A stretch of DNA of 64,000 bases from Prosapia bicincta (GCA_036971475.1 JBAIZL010000003.1:50055842-50119841); one strand, 5' to 3'. Numbered from the stretch's first letter, positions 1 through 16,056 are shown. The notes: generated from the sequence alone by a model not told the origin. Made by a program: numbers and translations.

Positions 1-3000
1 TTATACTTCAACGGGCGTGACTGCAGCGATTTGGGCAGTGATAGGTGTGTTCCTGATATTATTTAAGTTGTTATTTCATATCTAGATCGTATATAATAGA
101 AAAATCGAAAGTAGAACAACAATAGTCTGTTTATTTTAGATTATTTACTCTAAATTGAGGTCATTCACCATAATGAACGATTAGTAAACGTCCATATCAG
201 TTTTGGGCGGGATTTAGTCACTATGGGTGGATGTAGGTGTGAGAAGGAGGTACAAACATAGCATTTCTTCAATAGGGCGGTATTTATACTTCAACGGGCG
301 TGACTGCAGCGATTTGGGCAGTGATAGGTGTGTTCCTGATATTATTTAAGTTGTTATTTCATATCTAGATCGTATATAATAGAAAAATCGAAAGTAGAAC
401 AACAATAGTCTGTTTATTTTAGATTATTTACTCTAAATTGAGGTGGTTCGCCATAATGAACGATAAATAAAACGTCTATTATCAGTTTTGGGCGGGATTT
501 AGTCCTTATGGGTGGATGTAGGTGTGAGAAGGAGGTACAAACATAGCATTTCTTCAATAGGGCGGTATTTATACTTCAACGGGCGTGACTGGAGCGATTT
601 GGGCAGTGATAGGTGTGTTCCTGATATTATTTAAGTTGTTATTTCATATCTAGATCGTATATATTAGAAAAATCGAAAGTAGGTCAACAATAGTCTGTTT
701 ATTTTAGATTATTTACTCTAAATTGAGGTGGTTCACACTAATGAACGATAAATAAAACGTCTATAATCAGTTTTGGGCGGGATTTAGTCCTTATGGGTGG
801 ATGTAGGTGTGAGAAGGAGGTACAAACATAGCATTTCTTCAATAGGGCGGTATTTATACTTCAACGGGCGTGACTGGAGCGATTTGGGCAGTGATAGGTG
901 TGTTCCTGATATTATTTAAGTTGTTATTTCATATCTAGATCGTATATATTAGAAAAATCGAAAGTAGGTCAACAATAGTCTGTTTATTTTAGATTATTTA
1001 CTCTAAATTGAGGTGGTTCGCCTAAATGAACGATAAATAAAACGTCTAATATCAGTTTTGGGCGGGATTTAGTGCTTATGGGTGGATGTAGGTGTGAGAA
1101 GGAGGTACAAACATAGCATTTCATCAATAGGGCGGTATTTATACTTCAACGGGCGTGACTGTAGCGATTTGGGCAGTGATAGGTGTGTTCCTGATATTAT
1201 TTAAGTTGTTATTTCATATCTAGATCGTATATATTAGAAAAATCGAAAGTAGGTCAACAATAGTCTGTTTATTTTAGATTATTTACTCTAAATTGAGGTG
1301 GTTCACACTAATGAACGATAAATAAAACGTCTAATATCAGTTTTGGGCGGGATTTAGTCCTTATGGGTGGATGTAGGTGTGACAAGGAAGTACAAACATA
1401 GCATTTCTTCAATAGGGCGGTATTTATACTTCAACGGGCGTGACTGTAGCGATTTGGGCAGTGATAGGTGTGTTCCTGATATTATTTAAGTTGTTATTTC
1501 ATATCTAGATCGTATATATTAGAAAAATCGAAAGTAGGTCAACAATAGTCTGTTTATTTTAGATTATTTACTCTAAATTGAGGTGGTTCACACTAATGAA
1601 CGATAAATAAAACGTCTATAATCAGTTTTGGGCGGGATTTAGTCCTTATGGGTGGATGTAGGTGTGACAAGGAAGTACAAACATAGCATTTCTTCAATAG
1701 GGCGGTGTTTATACTTCAACGGGCGTGACTGGAGCGATTTGGGCAGTGATAGGTGTGTTCCTGATATTATTTAAGTTGTTATTTCATATCTAGATCGTAT
1801 ATATTAGACAAATCGAAAGTAGGTCAACAATAGTCTGTTTATTTTAGATTATTTACTCTAAATTGAGGTGGTTCGCCATAATGAACGATAAATAAAACGT
1901 CTAATATCAGTTTTGGGCGGGATTTAGTCCTTATGGGTGGATGTAGGTGTGAGAAGGAGGTACAAACATAGCATTTCATCAATAGGGCGGTATTTATACT
2001 TCAACGGGCGTGACTGTAACGATTTGGGCAGTGATAGGTGTGTTCCTGATATTATTTAAGTTGTTATTTCATATCTAGATCGTATATATTAGAAAAATCG
2101 AAAGTAGGTCAACAATAGTCTGTTTATTTTAGATTATTTACTCTAAATTGAGGTGGTTCACACTAATGAACGATAAATAAAACGTCTAATATTAGTTTTG
2201 GGCGGGATTTAGTCCTTATGGGTGGATGTAGGTGTTGCAAGGAAGTACAAACATAGCATTTCTTCAATAGGGCGGTATTTATACTTCAACGGGCGTGACT
2301 GTAGCGATTTGGGCAGTGATAGGTGTGTTCCTGATATTATTTAAGTTGTTATTTCATATCTAGATAGTATATATTAGAAAAATCGAAATTAGGTCAACAA
2401 TAGTCTGTTTATTTTAGATTATTTACTCTAAATTGAGGTGGTTCGCCATAATGAACGATAAATAAAACGTCTATATCAGTTTTGGGCGGGATTTAGTCCT
2501 TATGGGTGGATGTAGGTGTGAGAAGGAGGTACAAACATAGCATTTCTTCAATAGGGCGGTATTTATACTTCAACGAGCGTGACTGGAGCGATTTGGGCAG
2601 TGATAGGTGTGTTCCTGGTATTATTTGGGTTGTTATTTCATATCTAGGTCGTATATAATAGAAAACTCGAAAGTAGAACAACAATAGTCTGTTTATTTTA
2701 GATTATTTACTCTAAATTGAGGTCATTCACCCTAATGAACGATAAGTAAACGTCTATATCAGTTTTGGGCGGGATTTAGTCCTTATGGGTGGATGTAGGT
2801 GTGAGAAGGAGGTACAAACATAGCATTTCTTCAATAGGGCGGTATTTATACTTCAACGGGCGTGACTGGAGCGATTTGGGCAGTGATAGGTGTGTTCCTG
2901 ATATTATTTAAGTTGTTATTTCATATCTAGCTCGTATATAATAGAAAAATCGAAAGTAGGTCAACAATAGTCTGTTTATTTTAGATTATTTACTCTAAAT

Positions 3001-6000
3001 TGAGGTGGTTTACCCTAATGAACGATAAATATAACGTCTATATCAGTTGTTTGCGGGATTTAGTCCTTATGGGTGGATGTAGGTGTGAGAAGGAGGTACA
3101 AACATAGCATTTCTTCAATAGGGCGGTATTTATACTTCAACGGGCGTGACTGTAGCGATTTGGGCAGTGATAGGTGTGTTCCTGATATTATTTAAGTTGT
3201 TATTTCATATCTAGATCGTATATATTAGAAAAATCGAAATTAGGTCAACAATAGTCTGTTTATTTTAGATTATTTACTCTAAATTGAGGTGGTTCGCCAT
3301 AATGAACGATAAATAAAACGTCTATATCAGTTTTGGGCGGGATTTAGTCCTTATGGGTGGATGTAGGTGTGAGAAGGAGGTACAAACATAGCATTTCTTC
3401 AATAGGGCGGTATTTATACTTCAACGAGCGTGACTGGAGCGATTTGGCAGTGATAGGTGTGTTCCTGATATTATTTGGGTTGTTATTTCATATCTAGGTC
3501 GTATATAATAGAAAAATCGAAAGTAGAACAACAATAGTCTGTTTATTTTAGATTATTTACTCTAAATTGAGGTCATTCACCCTAATGAACGATAAGTAAA
3601 CGTCTATATCAGTTTTGGGCGGGATTTAGTCCTTATGGGTGGATGTAGGTGTGAGAAGGAGGTACAAACATAGCATTTCTTCAATAGGGCGGTATTTATA
3701 CCTCAACGGGCGTGACTGGAGCGATTTGGGCAGTGATAGGTGTGTTCCTGATATTATTTAAGTTGTTATTTCATATCTAGCTCGTATATAATAGAAAAAT
3801 CGAAAGTAGGTGAAAAATAGTCTGTTTATTTTAGATTATTTACTCTAAATTGAGGTCATTCACCCTAATGAACGATAAATAAAACGTCTATATCAGTTTT
3901 GGGCGGGATTTAGTCCTTATGGGTGGATGTAGGTGTGAGAAGGAGGTACAAACATAGCATTTCTTCAATAGGGCGATATTTATACTTCAACGGGCATGAC
4001 TGGAGCGATTTGGGCAGTGATAGGTGTGTTCCTGATATTATTTAAGTTGTTATTTCATATCTAGCTCGTATATAATAGAATAATCGAAAGTAGGTCAACA
4101 ATAGTCTGTTTATTTTAGATTATTTACTCTAAATTGAGGTCATTCACCCTAATGAACGATAAATAAAACGTCTATATCAGTTTTGGGCGGGATTTAGTCC
4201 TTATGGGTGGATGTAGGTGTGAGAAGGAGGTACAAACATAGCATTTCTTCAATAGGTCGGTATTTATAATTCAACGGGCGTGACTGGAGCGATTTGGGCA
4301 GTGATAGGTGTGTTCCTGATATTATTTAAGTAGTTATTTCATATCTAGGTCGTATATAATAGAAAAATCGAAAGTAGGTGAAAAATAGTCTGTTTATTTT
4401 AGATTATGTACTCTAAATTGAGGTCATTCACCCTAATGAACGATAAGTAAAACGTCCATATCAGTTTTGGGCGGGATTTAGTCCTTATGGGTGGATGTAG
4501 GTGTGAGAAGGAGGTACAAACATAGCATTTCTTCAATAGGGCGGTATTTATACTTCAACGGGCGTGACTGGAGCGATTTGGGCGGGATTTAGTCCTTATG
4601 GGTGGATGTAGGTGTGACAAGGAAGTACAAACATAGCATTTCATCAATAGGGCGGTATTTATACTTCAACGGGCGTGACTGTAGCGATTTGGGCAGTGAT
4701 AGGTGTGTTCCTGATATTATTTAAGTTGTTATTTCATATCTAGATCGTATATATTAGAAAAATCGAAAGTAGGTCAACAATAGTCTGTTTATTTTAGATT
4801 ATTTACTCTAAATTGAGGTGGTTCGCCATAATGAACGATAAATAAGACGTCTATATCAGTTTTGGGCGGGATTTAGTCCTTGTGGGTGGATGTAGGTGTG
4901 AGAAGGAGGTACAAACATAGCATTTCTTCAATAGGGCGGTATTTATACTTCAACGAGCGTGACTGGAGCGATTTGGGCAGTGATAGGTGTGTTCCTGGTA
5001 TTATTTGGATTGTTATTTCATATCTAGGTCGTATATAATAGAAAAATCGAAAGTAGAACAACAATAGTCTGTTTATTTTAGATTATTTACTCTAAATTGA
5101 GGTCATTCACCCTAATGAACGATAAGTAAACGACTATATCAGTTTTGGGCGGGATTTAGTCCTTATGGGTGGATGTAGGTGTGAGAAGGAGGTACAAACA
5201 TAGCATTTCATCAATAGGGCGGTATTTATACTTCAACGGGCGTGACTGGAGCGATTTGGGCAGTGATAGGTGTGTTCCTGATATTATTTAAGTTGTTATT
5301 TCATATCTAGGTCGTATATAATAGAAAAATCGAAAGTAGGTGAAAAATAGTCTGTTTATTTTAGATTATGTACTCTAAATTGAGGTCATTCACCCTAATG
5401 AACGATAAGTAAAACGTCCATATCAGTTTTGGGCGGGATTTAGTCCTTATGGGTGGATGTAGGTGTGAGAAGGAGGTACAAACATAGCATTTCTTCAATA
5501 GGGCGGTATTTATACTTCAACGGGCGTGACTGGAGCGATTTGGGCGGGATTTAGTCCTTATGGGTGGATGTAGGTGTGACAAGGAAGTACAAACATAGCA
5601 TTTCATCAATAGGGCGGTATTTATACTTCAACGGGCGTGACTGCAGCGATTTGGGCAGTGATAGGTGTGTTCCTGGTATTATTTAAGTTGTTATTTCATA
5701 TCTAGGTCGTATATAATAGAAAAATCGATAGTAGAACAACAATAGTCTGTTTATTTTAGATTATTTTCTCTAAATTGAGGTCATTCACCCTAATGAACGA
5801 TAAATAAAACGTATATTATCAGTTTTGGGCGGGATTTAGTCCTTATGGGTGGATGAAGGTGTGACAAGGAAGTACAAACATAGCATTTCTTCAATAGGGC
5901 GGTATTTATACTTCAACGGGCGTGACTGGAGCGATTTGGGCGGGATTTAGTCCTTATGGGTGGATGTAGGTGTGAGAAGGAGGTACAAACATAGCATTTC

Positions 6001-9000
6001 ATCAATAGGGCGGTATTTATACTTCAACATGCGTGACTGGAGCGATTTGGGCAGTGATAGGTGTGTTCCTGATATTATTTGGGTTGTTATTTCATATCTA
6101 GGTCGTATATAATAGAAAAATCGTAAGTAGAACAACAATAGTCTGTTTATTTTAGATTATTTACTCTAAATTGAGGTCATTCACCCTAATGAACGATAAA
6201 TAAAACGTCTATATCAGTTTTGGGCGGGATTTAGTCCTTATGGGTGGATGAAGGTGTGACAAGGAAGTACAAACATAGCATTTCTTCAATAGGGCGGTAT
6301 TTATACTTCAACGGCCGTGACTGGAGCGATTTGGGCGGGATTTAGTCCTTATGGGTGGATGTAGGTGTGAGAAGGAGGTACAAACATTGCATTTCTTCAA
6401 TAGGGCGGTTTTTATACTTCAACGGGCGTGACTGGAGCGATTTGGGCAGTGATAGGTGTGTTCCTGATATTATTTAAGTTGTTATTTCATATCTAGGTCG
6501 TATATAATAGAAAAATCGAAAGTAGGTCAACAATAGTCTGTTTATTATAGATTATTTACTCTAAATGGAGGTGGTTTACCCTAATGAACGATAAATATAA
6601 CGTCTATATCAGTTTTTTGCGGGATTTAGTCCTTATGGGTGGATGTAGGTGTGACAAGGAAGTACAAACATAGCATTTCTTCAATAGGGCGGTATTTATA
6701 CTTCAACGGGCGTGACTGGAGCGATTTGGGCGGGATTTAGTCCTTATGGGTGGATGTAGGTGTGAGAAGGAGGTACAAACATAGCATTTCTTCAATAGGG
6801 CGGTATTTATACTTCAACGGGCGTGACTGGAGCGATTTGGGCAGTGATAGGTGTGTTCCTGATATTATTTCAGTTGTTATTTCATATCTAGGTCGTATAT
6901 AATAGAAAAATCGAAAGTAGAACAACAATAGTCTGTCTATTTTAGATTATTTACTCTAAATTGAGGTGGTTTACCCTAATGAACGATAAATATAACGTCT
7001 ATATCAGTTTTTTGCGGGATTTAGTCCTTATGGGTGGATGTAGGTGTGACAAGGAAGTACAAACATAGCATTTCTTCAATAGGGCGGTATTTATACTTCA
7101 ACGGGCATGACTGGAGCGATTTGGGCGGGATTTAGTCCTTATGGGTGGATGTAGGTGTGACAAGGAAGTACAAACATAGCATTTCTTCAATAGGGCGGTA
7201 TTTATACTTCAACGGGCGTGACTGGAGCGATTTGGGCAGTGATAGGTGTGTTCCTGATATTATTTGGGTTGTTATTTCATATCTAGGTCGTATATATTAG
7301 TAAAATCGAAAGTAGAACAACAATAGTCTGTTTATTTTAGATTATTTACTCTAAATTGAGGTGGTTTACCCTAATGAACGATAAATATAACGTCTATATC
7401 AGTTTTTTGCGGGATTTAGTCCTTATGGGTGGATGTAGGTGTGAGAAGGAGGTACAAACATAGCATTTCTTCAATAGGGCGGTATTTATACTTCAACGGG
7501 CGTGACTGGAGCGATTTGGGCAGTGATAGGTGTGTTCCTGATATTATTTGGGTTGTTATTTCATATCTAGGTCGTATATATTAGTAAAATCGAAAGTAGA
7601 ACAACAATAGTCTGTTTATTTTAGATTATTTACTCTAAATTGAGGTGGTTTACCCTAATGAACGATAAATATAACGTCTATATCAGTTTTTTGCGGGATT
7701 TAGTCCTTATGGGTGGATGTAGGTGTGACAAGGAAGTACAAACATAGCATTTCTCCAATAGGGCGGTATTTATACTTCAACGGGCGTGTCTGGAGCGATT
7801 TGGGCGGGATTTAGTCCTTATGGGTGGATGTAGGTGTGAGAAGGAGGTACAAACATAGCATTTCTTCAATAGGGCGGTATTTATACTTCAACGGGCGTGA
7901 CTGGAGCGATTTGGGCAGTGATAGGTGTGTTCCTGATATTATTTGGGTTGTTATTTCATATCTAGGTCGTATGTAATAGAAAAATCGAAAGTAGGTCAAC
8001 AATAGTCTGTTTATTTTAGATTATTTACTCTAAATTGAGGTGGTTTACCCTAATGAACGATAAATATAACGTCTATATCAGTTGTTTGCGGGATTTAGTC
8101 CTTATGGGTGGATGTAGGTGTGAGAAGGAGGTACAAACATAGCATTTCTTCAATAGGGCGGTATTTATACTTCAACGGGCGTGACTGTAGCGATTTGGGC
8201 AGTGATAGGTGTGTTCCTGATATTATTTAAGTTGTTATTTCATATCTAGATCGTATATATTAGAAAAATCGAAATTAGGTCAACAATAGTCTGTTTATTT
8301 TAGATTATTTACTCTAAATTGAGGTGGTTCGCCATAATGAACGATAAATAAAACGTCTATATCAGTTTTGGGCGGGATTTAGTCCTTATGGGTGGATGTA
8401 GGTGTGAGAAGGAGGTACAAACATAGCATTTCTTCAATAGGGCGGTATTTATACTTCAACGAGCGTGACTGGAGCGATTTGGGCAGTGATAGGTGTGTTC
8501 CTGGTATTATTTGGGTTGTTATTTCATATCTAGGTCGTATATAATAGAAAAATCGAAAGTAGAACAACAATAGTCTGTTTATTTTAGATTATTTACTCTA
8601 AATTGAGGTCATTCACCCTAATGAACGATAAGTAAACGTCTATATCAGTTTTGGGCGGGATTTAGTCCTTATGGGTGGATGTAGGTGTGAGAAGGAGGTA
8701 CAAACATAGCATTTCTTCAATAGGGCGGTATTTAAACTTCAACGGGCGTGACTGGAGCGATTTGGGCAGTGATAGGTGTGTTCCTGATATTATTTAAGTT
8801 GTTATTTCATATCTAGCTCGTATATAATAGAAAAATCGAAAGTAGGTGAAAAATAGTCTGTTTATTTTAGATTATTTACTCTAAATTGAGGTCATTCACC
8901 CTAATGAACGATAAATAAAACGTCTATATCAGTTTTGGGCGGGATTTAGTCCTTATGGGTGGATGTAGGTGTGAGAAGGAGGTACAAACATAGCATTTCT

Positions 9001-12000
9001 TCAATAGGGCGATATTTATACTTCAACGGGCATGACTGGAGCGATTTGGGCAGTGATAGGTGTGTTCCTGATATTATTTAAGTTGTTATTTCATATCTAG
9101 CTCGTATATAATAGAATAATCGAAAGTAGGTCAACAATAGTCTGTTTATTTTAGATTATTTACTCTAAATTGAGGTCATTCACCCTAATGAACGATAAAT
9201 AAAACGTCTATATCAGTTTTGGGCGGGATTTAGTCCTTATGGGTGGATGTAGGTGTGAGAAGGAGGTACAAACATAGCATTTCTTCAATAGGTCGGTATT
9301 TATAATTCAACGGGCGTGACTGGAGCGATTTGGGCAGTGATAGGTGTGTTCCTGATATTATTTAAGTAGTTATTTCATATCTAGGTCGTATATAATAGAA
9401 AAATCGAAAGTAGGTGAAAAATAGTCTGTTTATTTTAGATTATGTACTCTAAATTGAGGTCATTCACCCTAATGAACGATAAGTAAAACGTCCATATCAG
9501 TTTTGGGCGGGATTTAGTCCTTATGGGTGGATGTAGGTGTGAGAAGGAGGTACAAACATAGCATTTCTTCAATAGGGCGGTATTTATACTTCAACGGGCG
9601 TGACTGGAGCGATTTGGGCGGGATTTAGTCCTTATGGGTGGATGTAGGTGTGACAAGGAAGTACAAACATAGCATTTCATCAATAGGGCGGTATTTATAC
9701 TTCAACGGGCGTGACTGTAGCGATTTGGGCAGTGATAGGTGAGTTCCTGATATTATGTATGTTGTTATTTCATATCTAGATCGTATATATTAGAAAAATC
9801 GAAAGTAGGTCAACAATAGTCTGTTTATTTTAGATTATTTACTCTAAATTGAGGTGGTTCGCCATAATGAACGATAAATAAAACGTCTATATCAGTTTTG
9901 GGCGGGATTTAGTCCTTATTGGTGGATGTAGGTGTGAGAAGGAGGTACAAACATAGCATTTCTTCAATAGGGCGGTATTTATACTTCAACGAGCGTGACT
10001 GGAGCGATTTGGGCAGTGATAGGTGTGTTCCTGGTATTATTTGGGTTGTTATTTCATATCTAGGTCGTATATAATAGAAAAATCGAAAGTAGAACAACAA
10101 TAGTCTGTTTATTTTAGATTATTTACTCTAAATTGAGGTCATTCACCCTAATGAACGATAAGTAAACGTCTATATCAGTTTTGGGCGGGATTTAGTCCTT
10201 ATGGGTGGATGTAGGTGTGAGAAGGAGGTACAAACATAGCATTTCTTCAATAGGGCGGTATTTATACTTCAACGGGCGTGACTGTAGCGATTTGGGCAGT
10301 GATAGGTGAGTTCCTGATATTATGTAAGTTGTTATTTCATATCTAGATCGTATATATTAGAAAAATCGAAAGTAGGTCAACAATAGTCTGTTTATTTTAG
10401 ATTATTTACTCTAAATTGAGGTGGTTCGCCATAATGAACGATAAATAAAACGTCTATATCAGTTTTGGGCGGGATTTAGTCCTTGTGGGTGGATGTAGGT
10501 GTGAGAAGGAGGTACAAACATAGCATTTCTTCAATAGGGCGGTATTTATACTTCAACGAGCGTGACTGGAGCGATTTGGGCAGTGATAGGTGTGTTCCTG
10601 GTATTATTTGGATTGTTATTTCATATCTAGGTCGTATATAATAGAAAAATCGAAAGTAGAACAACAATAGTCTGTTTATTTTAGATTATTTACTCTAAAT
10701 TGAGGTCATTCACCCTAATGAACGATAAGTAAACGACTATATCAGTTTTGGGCGGGATTTAGTCCTTATGGGTGGATGTAGGTGTGAGAAGGAGGTACAA
10801 ACATAGCATTTCATCAATAGGGCGGTATTTATACTTCAACGGGCGTGACTGGAGCGATTTGGGCAGTGATAGGTGTGTTCCTGATATTATTTAAGTTGAT
10901 ATTTCATATCTAGGTCGTATATAATAGAAAAATCGAAAGTAGGTGAAAAATAGTCTGTTTATTTTAGATTATGTACTCTAAATTGAGGTCATTCACCCTA
11001 ATAAACGATAAGTAAAACGTCCATATCAGTTTTGGGCGGGATTTAGTCCTTATGGGTGGATGTAGGTGTGAGAAGGAGGTACAAACATAGCATTTCTTCA
11101 ATAGGGCGGTATTTATACTTCAACGGGCGTGACTGGAGCGATTTGGGCGGGATTTAGTCCTTATGGGTGGATGTAGGTGTGACAAGGAAGTACAAACATA
11201 GCATTTCATCAATAGGGCGGTATTTATACTTCAACGGGCGTGACTGCAGCGATTTGGGCAGTGATAGGTGTGTTCCTGGTATTATTTAAGTTGTTATTTC
11301 ATATCTAGGTCGTATATAATAGAAAAATCGATAGTAGAACAACAATAGTCTGTTTATTTTAGATTATTTTCTCTAAATTGAGGTCATTCATCCTAATGAA
11401 CGATAAATAAAACGTATATTATCAGTTTTGGGCGGGATTTAGTCCTTATGGGTGGATGTAGGTGTGAGAAGGAGGTACAAACATAGCATTTCTTCAATAG
11501 GGCGGTGTTTATACTTCAACGGGCGTGACTGGAGCGATTTGGGCAGTGATAGGTGTGTTCCTGATATTATTTGGGTTGTTATTTTATATCTAGGTCGTAT
11601 ATAATAGAAAAATCGAAAGTAGAACAACAATAGTCTGTTTATTTTAGATTATTTTCTCTAAATTGAGGTCATTCACCCTAATGAACGATAAATAAAACGT
11701 ATATTATCAGTTTTGGGCGGGATTTAGTCCTTATGGGTGGATGAAGGTGTGACAAGGAAGTACAAACATAGCATTTCTTAAATAGGGCGGTATTTATACT
11801 TCAACGGGCGTGACTGGAGGGATTTGGGCGGGATTTAGTCCTTATGGGTGGATGTAGGTGTGAGAAGGAGGTACAAACATAGCATTTCATCAATAGGGCG
11901 GTATTTATACTTCAACGGGCGTGACTGGAGCGATTTGGGCAGTGATAGGTGTGTTCCTGATATTATTTGGGTTGTTATTTCATATCTAGGTCGTATATAA

Positions 12001-12909
12001 TAGAAAAATCGTAAGTAGAACAACAATAGTCTGTTTATTTTAGATTATTTACTCTAAATTGAGGTCATTCACCCTAATGAACGATAAATAAAACGTCTAT
12101 ATCAGTTTTGGGCGGGATTTAGTCCTTATGGGTGGATGAAGGTGTGACAAGGAAGTACAAACATAGCATTTCTTCAATAGGGCGGTATTTATACTTCAAC
12201 GGCCGTGACTGGAGCGATTTGGGCGGGATTTAGTCCTTATGGGTGGATGTAGGTGTGAGAAGGAGGTACAAACATTGCATTTCTTCAATAGGGCGGTTTT
12301 TATACTTCAACGGGCGTGACTGGAGCGATTTGGGCAGTGATAGGTGTGTTCCTGATATTATTTAAGTTGTTATTTCATATCTAGGTCGTATATAATAGAA
12401 AAATCGAAAGTAGGTCAACAATAGTCTGTTTATTATAGATTATTTACTCTAAATTGAGGTGGTTTACCCTAATGAACGATAAATATAACGTCTATATCAG
12501 TTTTTTGCGGGATTTAGTCCTTATGGGTGGATGTAGGTGTGACAAGGAAGTACAAACATAGCATTTCTTCAATAGGGCGGTATTTATACTTCAACGGGCG
12601 TGACTGGAGCGATTTGGGCGGGATTTTGTCCTTATGGGTGGATGTAGGTGTGAGAAGGAGGTACAAACATAGCATTTCATCAATAGGGCGGTATTTATAC
12701 TTCAACGGGCGTGACTGGAGCGATTTGGGCAGTGATAGGTGTGTTCCTGATATTATTTGGGTTGTTATTTCATATCTAGGTCGTATATAATAGAAAAATC
12801 GAAAGTAGGTCAACAATAGTCTGTTTATTTTAGATTATTTACTCTAAATTGAGGTCATTCACCCTAATGAACGATAAATATAACGTCTATAATCAGTTTT
12901 GGGCGGGAT

Positions 12910-13575
12910 TTAGTCCTTATGGGTGGATGAAGGTGTGAGAAGGAGGTACAAACATAGCATTTCTTCAATAGGGAGGTATTTATACTTCAACGGGCGTGAC
13001 TGCAGCGATTTGGGCGGGATTTAGTCCTTATGGGTGGATGTAGGTGTGAGAAGGAGGTACAAACATAGCATTTCTTCAATAGGGCGGTATTTATACTTCA
13101 ACGGGCGTGACTGGAGCGATTTGGGCGGGATTTAGTCCTTATGGGTGGATGTAGGTGTGAGAAGGAGGTACAAACATAGCATTTCTTCAATAGGGCGGTA
13201 TTTATACTTCAACGGGCGTGACTGGAGCGATTTGGGCGGGATTTAGTCCTTATGGGTGGATGTAGGTGTGAGAAGGAGGTACAAACATAGCATTCCTACA
13301 ATAGGGCGGTATTTATACTTCAACGGGCGTGACTGGAGCGATTTGGGCGGGATTTAGTCCTTATGGGTGGATGAAGGTGTGAGAAGGAGGTACAAACATA
13401 GCATTTCTTCAATAGGGCGGTATTTATACTTCAACGGGCGTGACTGGAGCGATTTGGGCGGGATTTAGTCCTTATGGGTGGATGTAGGTGTGAGAAGGAG
13501 GTACAAACATAGCATTTCTTCAATAGGGCGGTATTTATACTTCAACGGGCGTGACTGGAGCGATTTGGGCGGGAT
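12910..13575. repeat. Run of six consecutive 111-bp short units of satellite A
   Basis: TTAGTCC recurs at 12910, 13021, 13132, 13243, 13354, 13465 and 13576, an exact 111-base step. The 173-bp AT-rich part is therefore absent from six units in a row. This is the longest pure short-unit run in the array; a second run of four short junctions lies at about 19278-19625. It shows that the 111-bp part can amplify on its own. Confidence 0.95.
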
Positions 13576-16056
13576 TTAGTCCTTATGGGTGGATGTAGGT
13601 GTGAGAAGGAGGTACAAACATAGCATTTCATCAATAGGGCGGTATTTATACTTCAACGGGCGTGACTGGAGCGATTTGGGCAGTGATAGGTGTGTTCCTG
13701 ATATTATTTGGGTTGTTATTTCATATCTAGGTCGTATATAATAGAAAAATCGAAAGTAGGTCAACAATAGTCTGTTTATTTTAGATTATTTACTCTAAAT
13801 TGAGGTCATTCACCCTAATGAACGATAAATATAACGTCTATATCAGTTTTGGGCGGGATTTAGTCCTTATGGGTGGATGAAGGTGTGAGAAGGAGGTACA
13901 AACATAGCATTTCTTCAATAGGGCGGTATTTATACTTCAACGGGCGTGACTGGAGCGATTTGGGCGGGATTTAGTCCTTATGGGTGGATGTAGGTGTGAG
14001 AAGGAGGTACAAACATAGCATTTCTTCAATAGGGCGGTATTTATACTTCAACGGGCGTGACTGGAGCGATTTGGGCGGGATTTAGTCCTTATGGGTGGAT
14101 GTAGGTGTGAGAAGGAGGTACAAACATAGCATTCCTTCAATAGGGCGGTATTTATACTTCAACGGGCGTGACTGGAGCGATTTGGGCAGTGATAGGTGTG
14201 TTCCTGATATTATTTCAGTTGTTATTTCATATCTAGGTCGTATATAATAGAAAAATCGAAAGTAGGTCAACAATAGTCTGTTTATTTTAGATTATTTACT
14301 CTAAATTGAGGTGGTTTACCCTAATGAACGATAAATATAACGTCTATATCAGTTTTTTGCGGGATTTAGTCCTTATGGGTGGATGTAGGTGTGACAAGGA
14401 AGTACAAACATAGCATTTCTTCAATAGGGCGGTATTTATACTTCAACGGGCGTGACTGGAGCGATTTTGGCGGGATTTAGTCCTTATGGGTGGATGTAGG
14501 TGTGACAAGGAAGTACAAACATAGCATTTCTTCAATAGGGCGGTATTTATACTTCAACGGGCGTGACTGGAGCGATTTGGGCAGTGATAGGTGTGTTCCT
14601 GATATTATTTGGGTTGTTATTTCATATCTAGGTCGTATATATTAGTAAAATCGAAAGTAGAACAACAATAGTCTGTTTATTTTAGATTATTTACTCTAAA
14701 TTGAGGTGGTTTACCCTAATGAACGATAAATATAACGTCTATATCAGTTTTTTGCGGGATTTAGTCCTTATGGGTGGATGTAGGTGTGACAAGGAAGTAC
14801 AAACATAGCATTTCTTCAATAGGGCGGTATTTATACTTCAACGGGCGTGACTGGAGCGATTTGGGCGGGATTTAGTCCTTATGGGTGGATGTAGGTGTGA
14901 GAAGGAGGTACAAACATAGCATTTCTTCAATAGGGCGGTATTTATACTTCAACGGGCGTGACTGGAGCGATTTGGGCAGTGATAGGTGTGTTCCTGATAT
15001 TATTTGGGTTGTTATTTCATATCTAGGTCGTATATAATAGAAAAATCGAAAGTAGGTCAACAATAGTCTGTTTATTTTAGATTGTTTACTCTAAATTGAG
15101 GTCATTCACCCTAATGAACGATAAATATAACGTCTATATCAGTTTTGGGCGGGATTTAGTCCTTATGGGTGGATGTAGGTGTGAGAAGGAGGTACAAACA
15201 TAGCATTTCTTCAATAGGGCGGTATTTATACTTCAACGGGCGTGACTGGAGCGATTTGGGCAGTGATAGATGTGTTCCTGATATTATTTGGGTTGTTATT
15301 TCATATCTAGGTCGTATATAATAGAAAAATAGAAAGTAGAACAACAATAGTCTGTTTATTTTAGATTATTTACTCTAAATTGAGGTGGTTTACCCTAATG
15401 AACGATAAATATAACGTCCATATCAGTTTTTTGCGGGATTTAGTCCTTATGGGTGGATGTAGGTGTGACAAGGAAGTACAAACATAGCATTTCTTCAATA
15501 GGGCGGTATTTATACTTCAACGGGCGTGACTGGAGCGATTTGGGCGGGATTTAGTCCTTATGGGTGGATGTAGGTGTGAGAAGGAGGTACAAACATAGCA
15601 TTTCTTCAATAGGGCGGTATTTATACTTCAACGGGCGTGACTGGAGCGATTTGGGCGGGATTTAGTCCTTATGGGTGGATGTAGGTGTGAGAAGGAGGTA
15701 CAAACATAGCATTTCTTCAATAGGGCGGTATTTATACTTCAACGGGCGTGACTGGAGCGATTTGGGCAGTGATAGACGAGTTCCTGATATTATTTGGGTT
15801 GTTATTTCATATCTAGGTCGTATATAATAGAAAAATCGAAAGTAGGTCAACAATAGTCTGTTTATTTTAGATTATTTACTCTAAATTGAGGTGATTTACC
15901 CTAATGAACGATAAATATAACGTCTATATCAGTTTTTTGCGGGATTTAGTCCTTATGGGTGGATGTAGGTGTGACAAGGAAGTACAAACATAGCATTTCT
16001 TCAATAGGGCGGTATTTATACTTCAACGGGCGTGACTGGAGCGATTTGGGCGGGAT

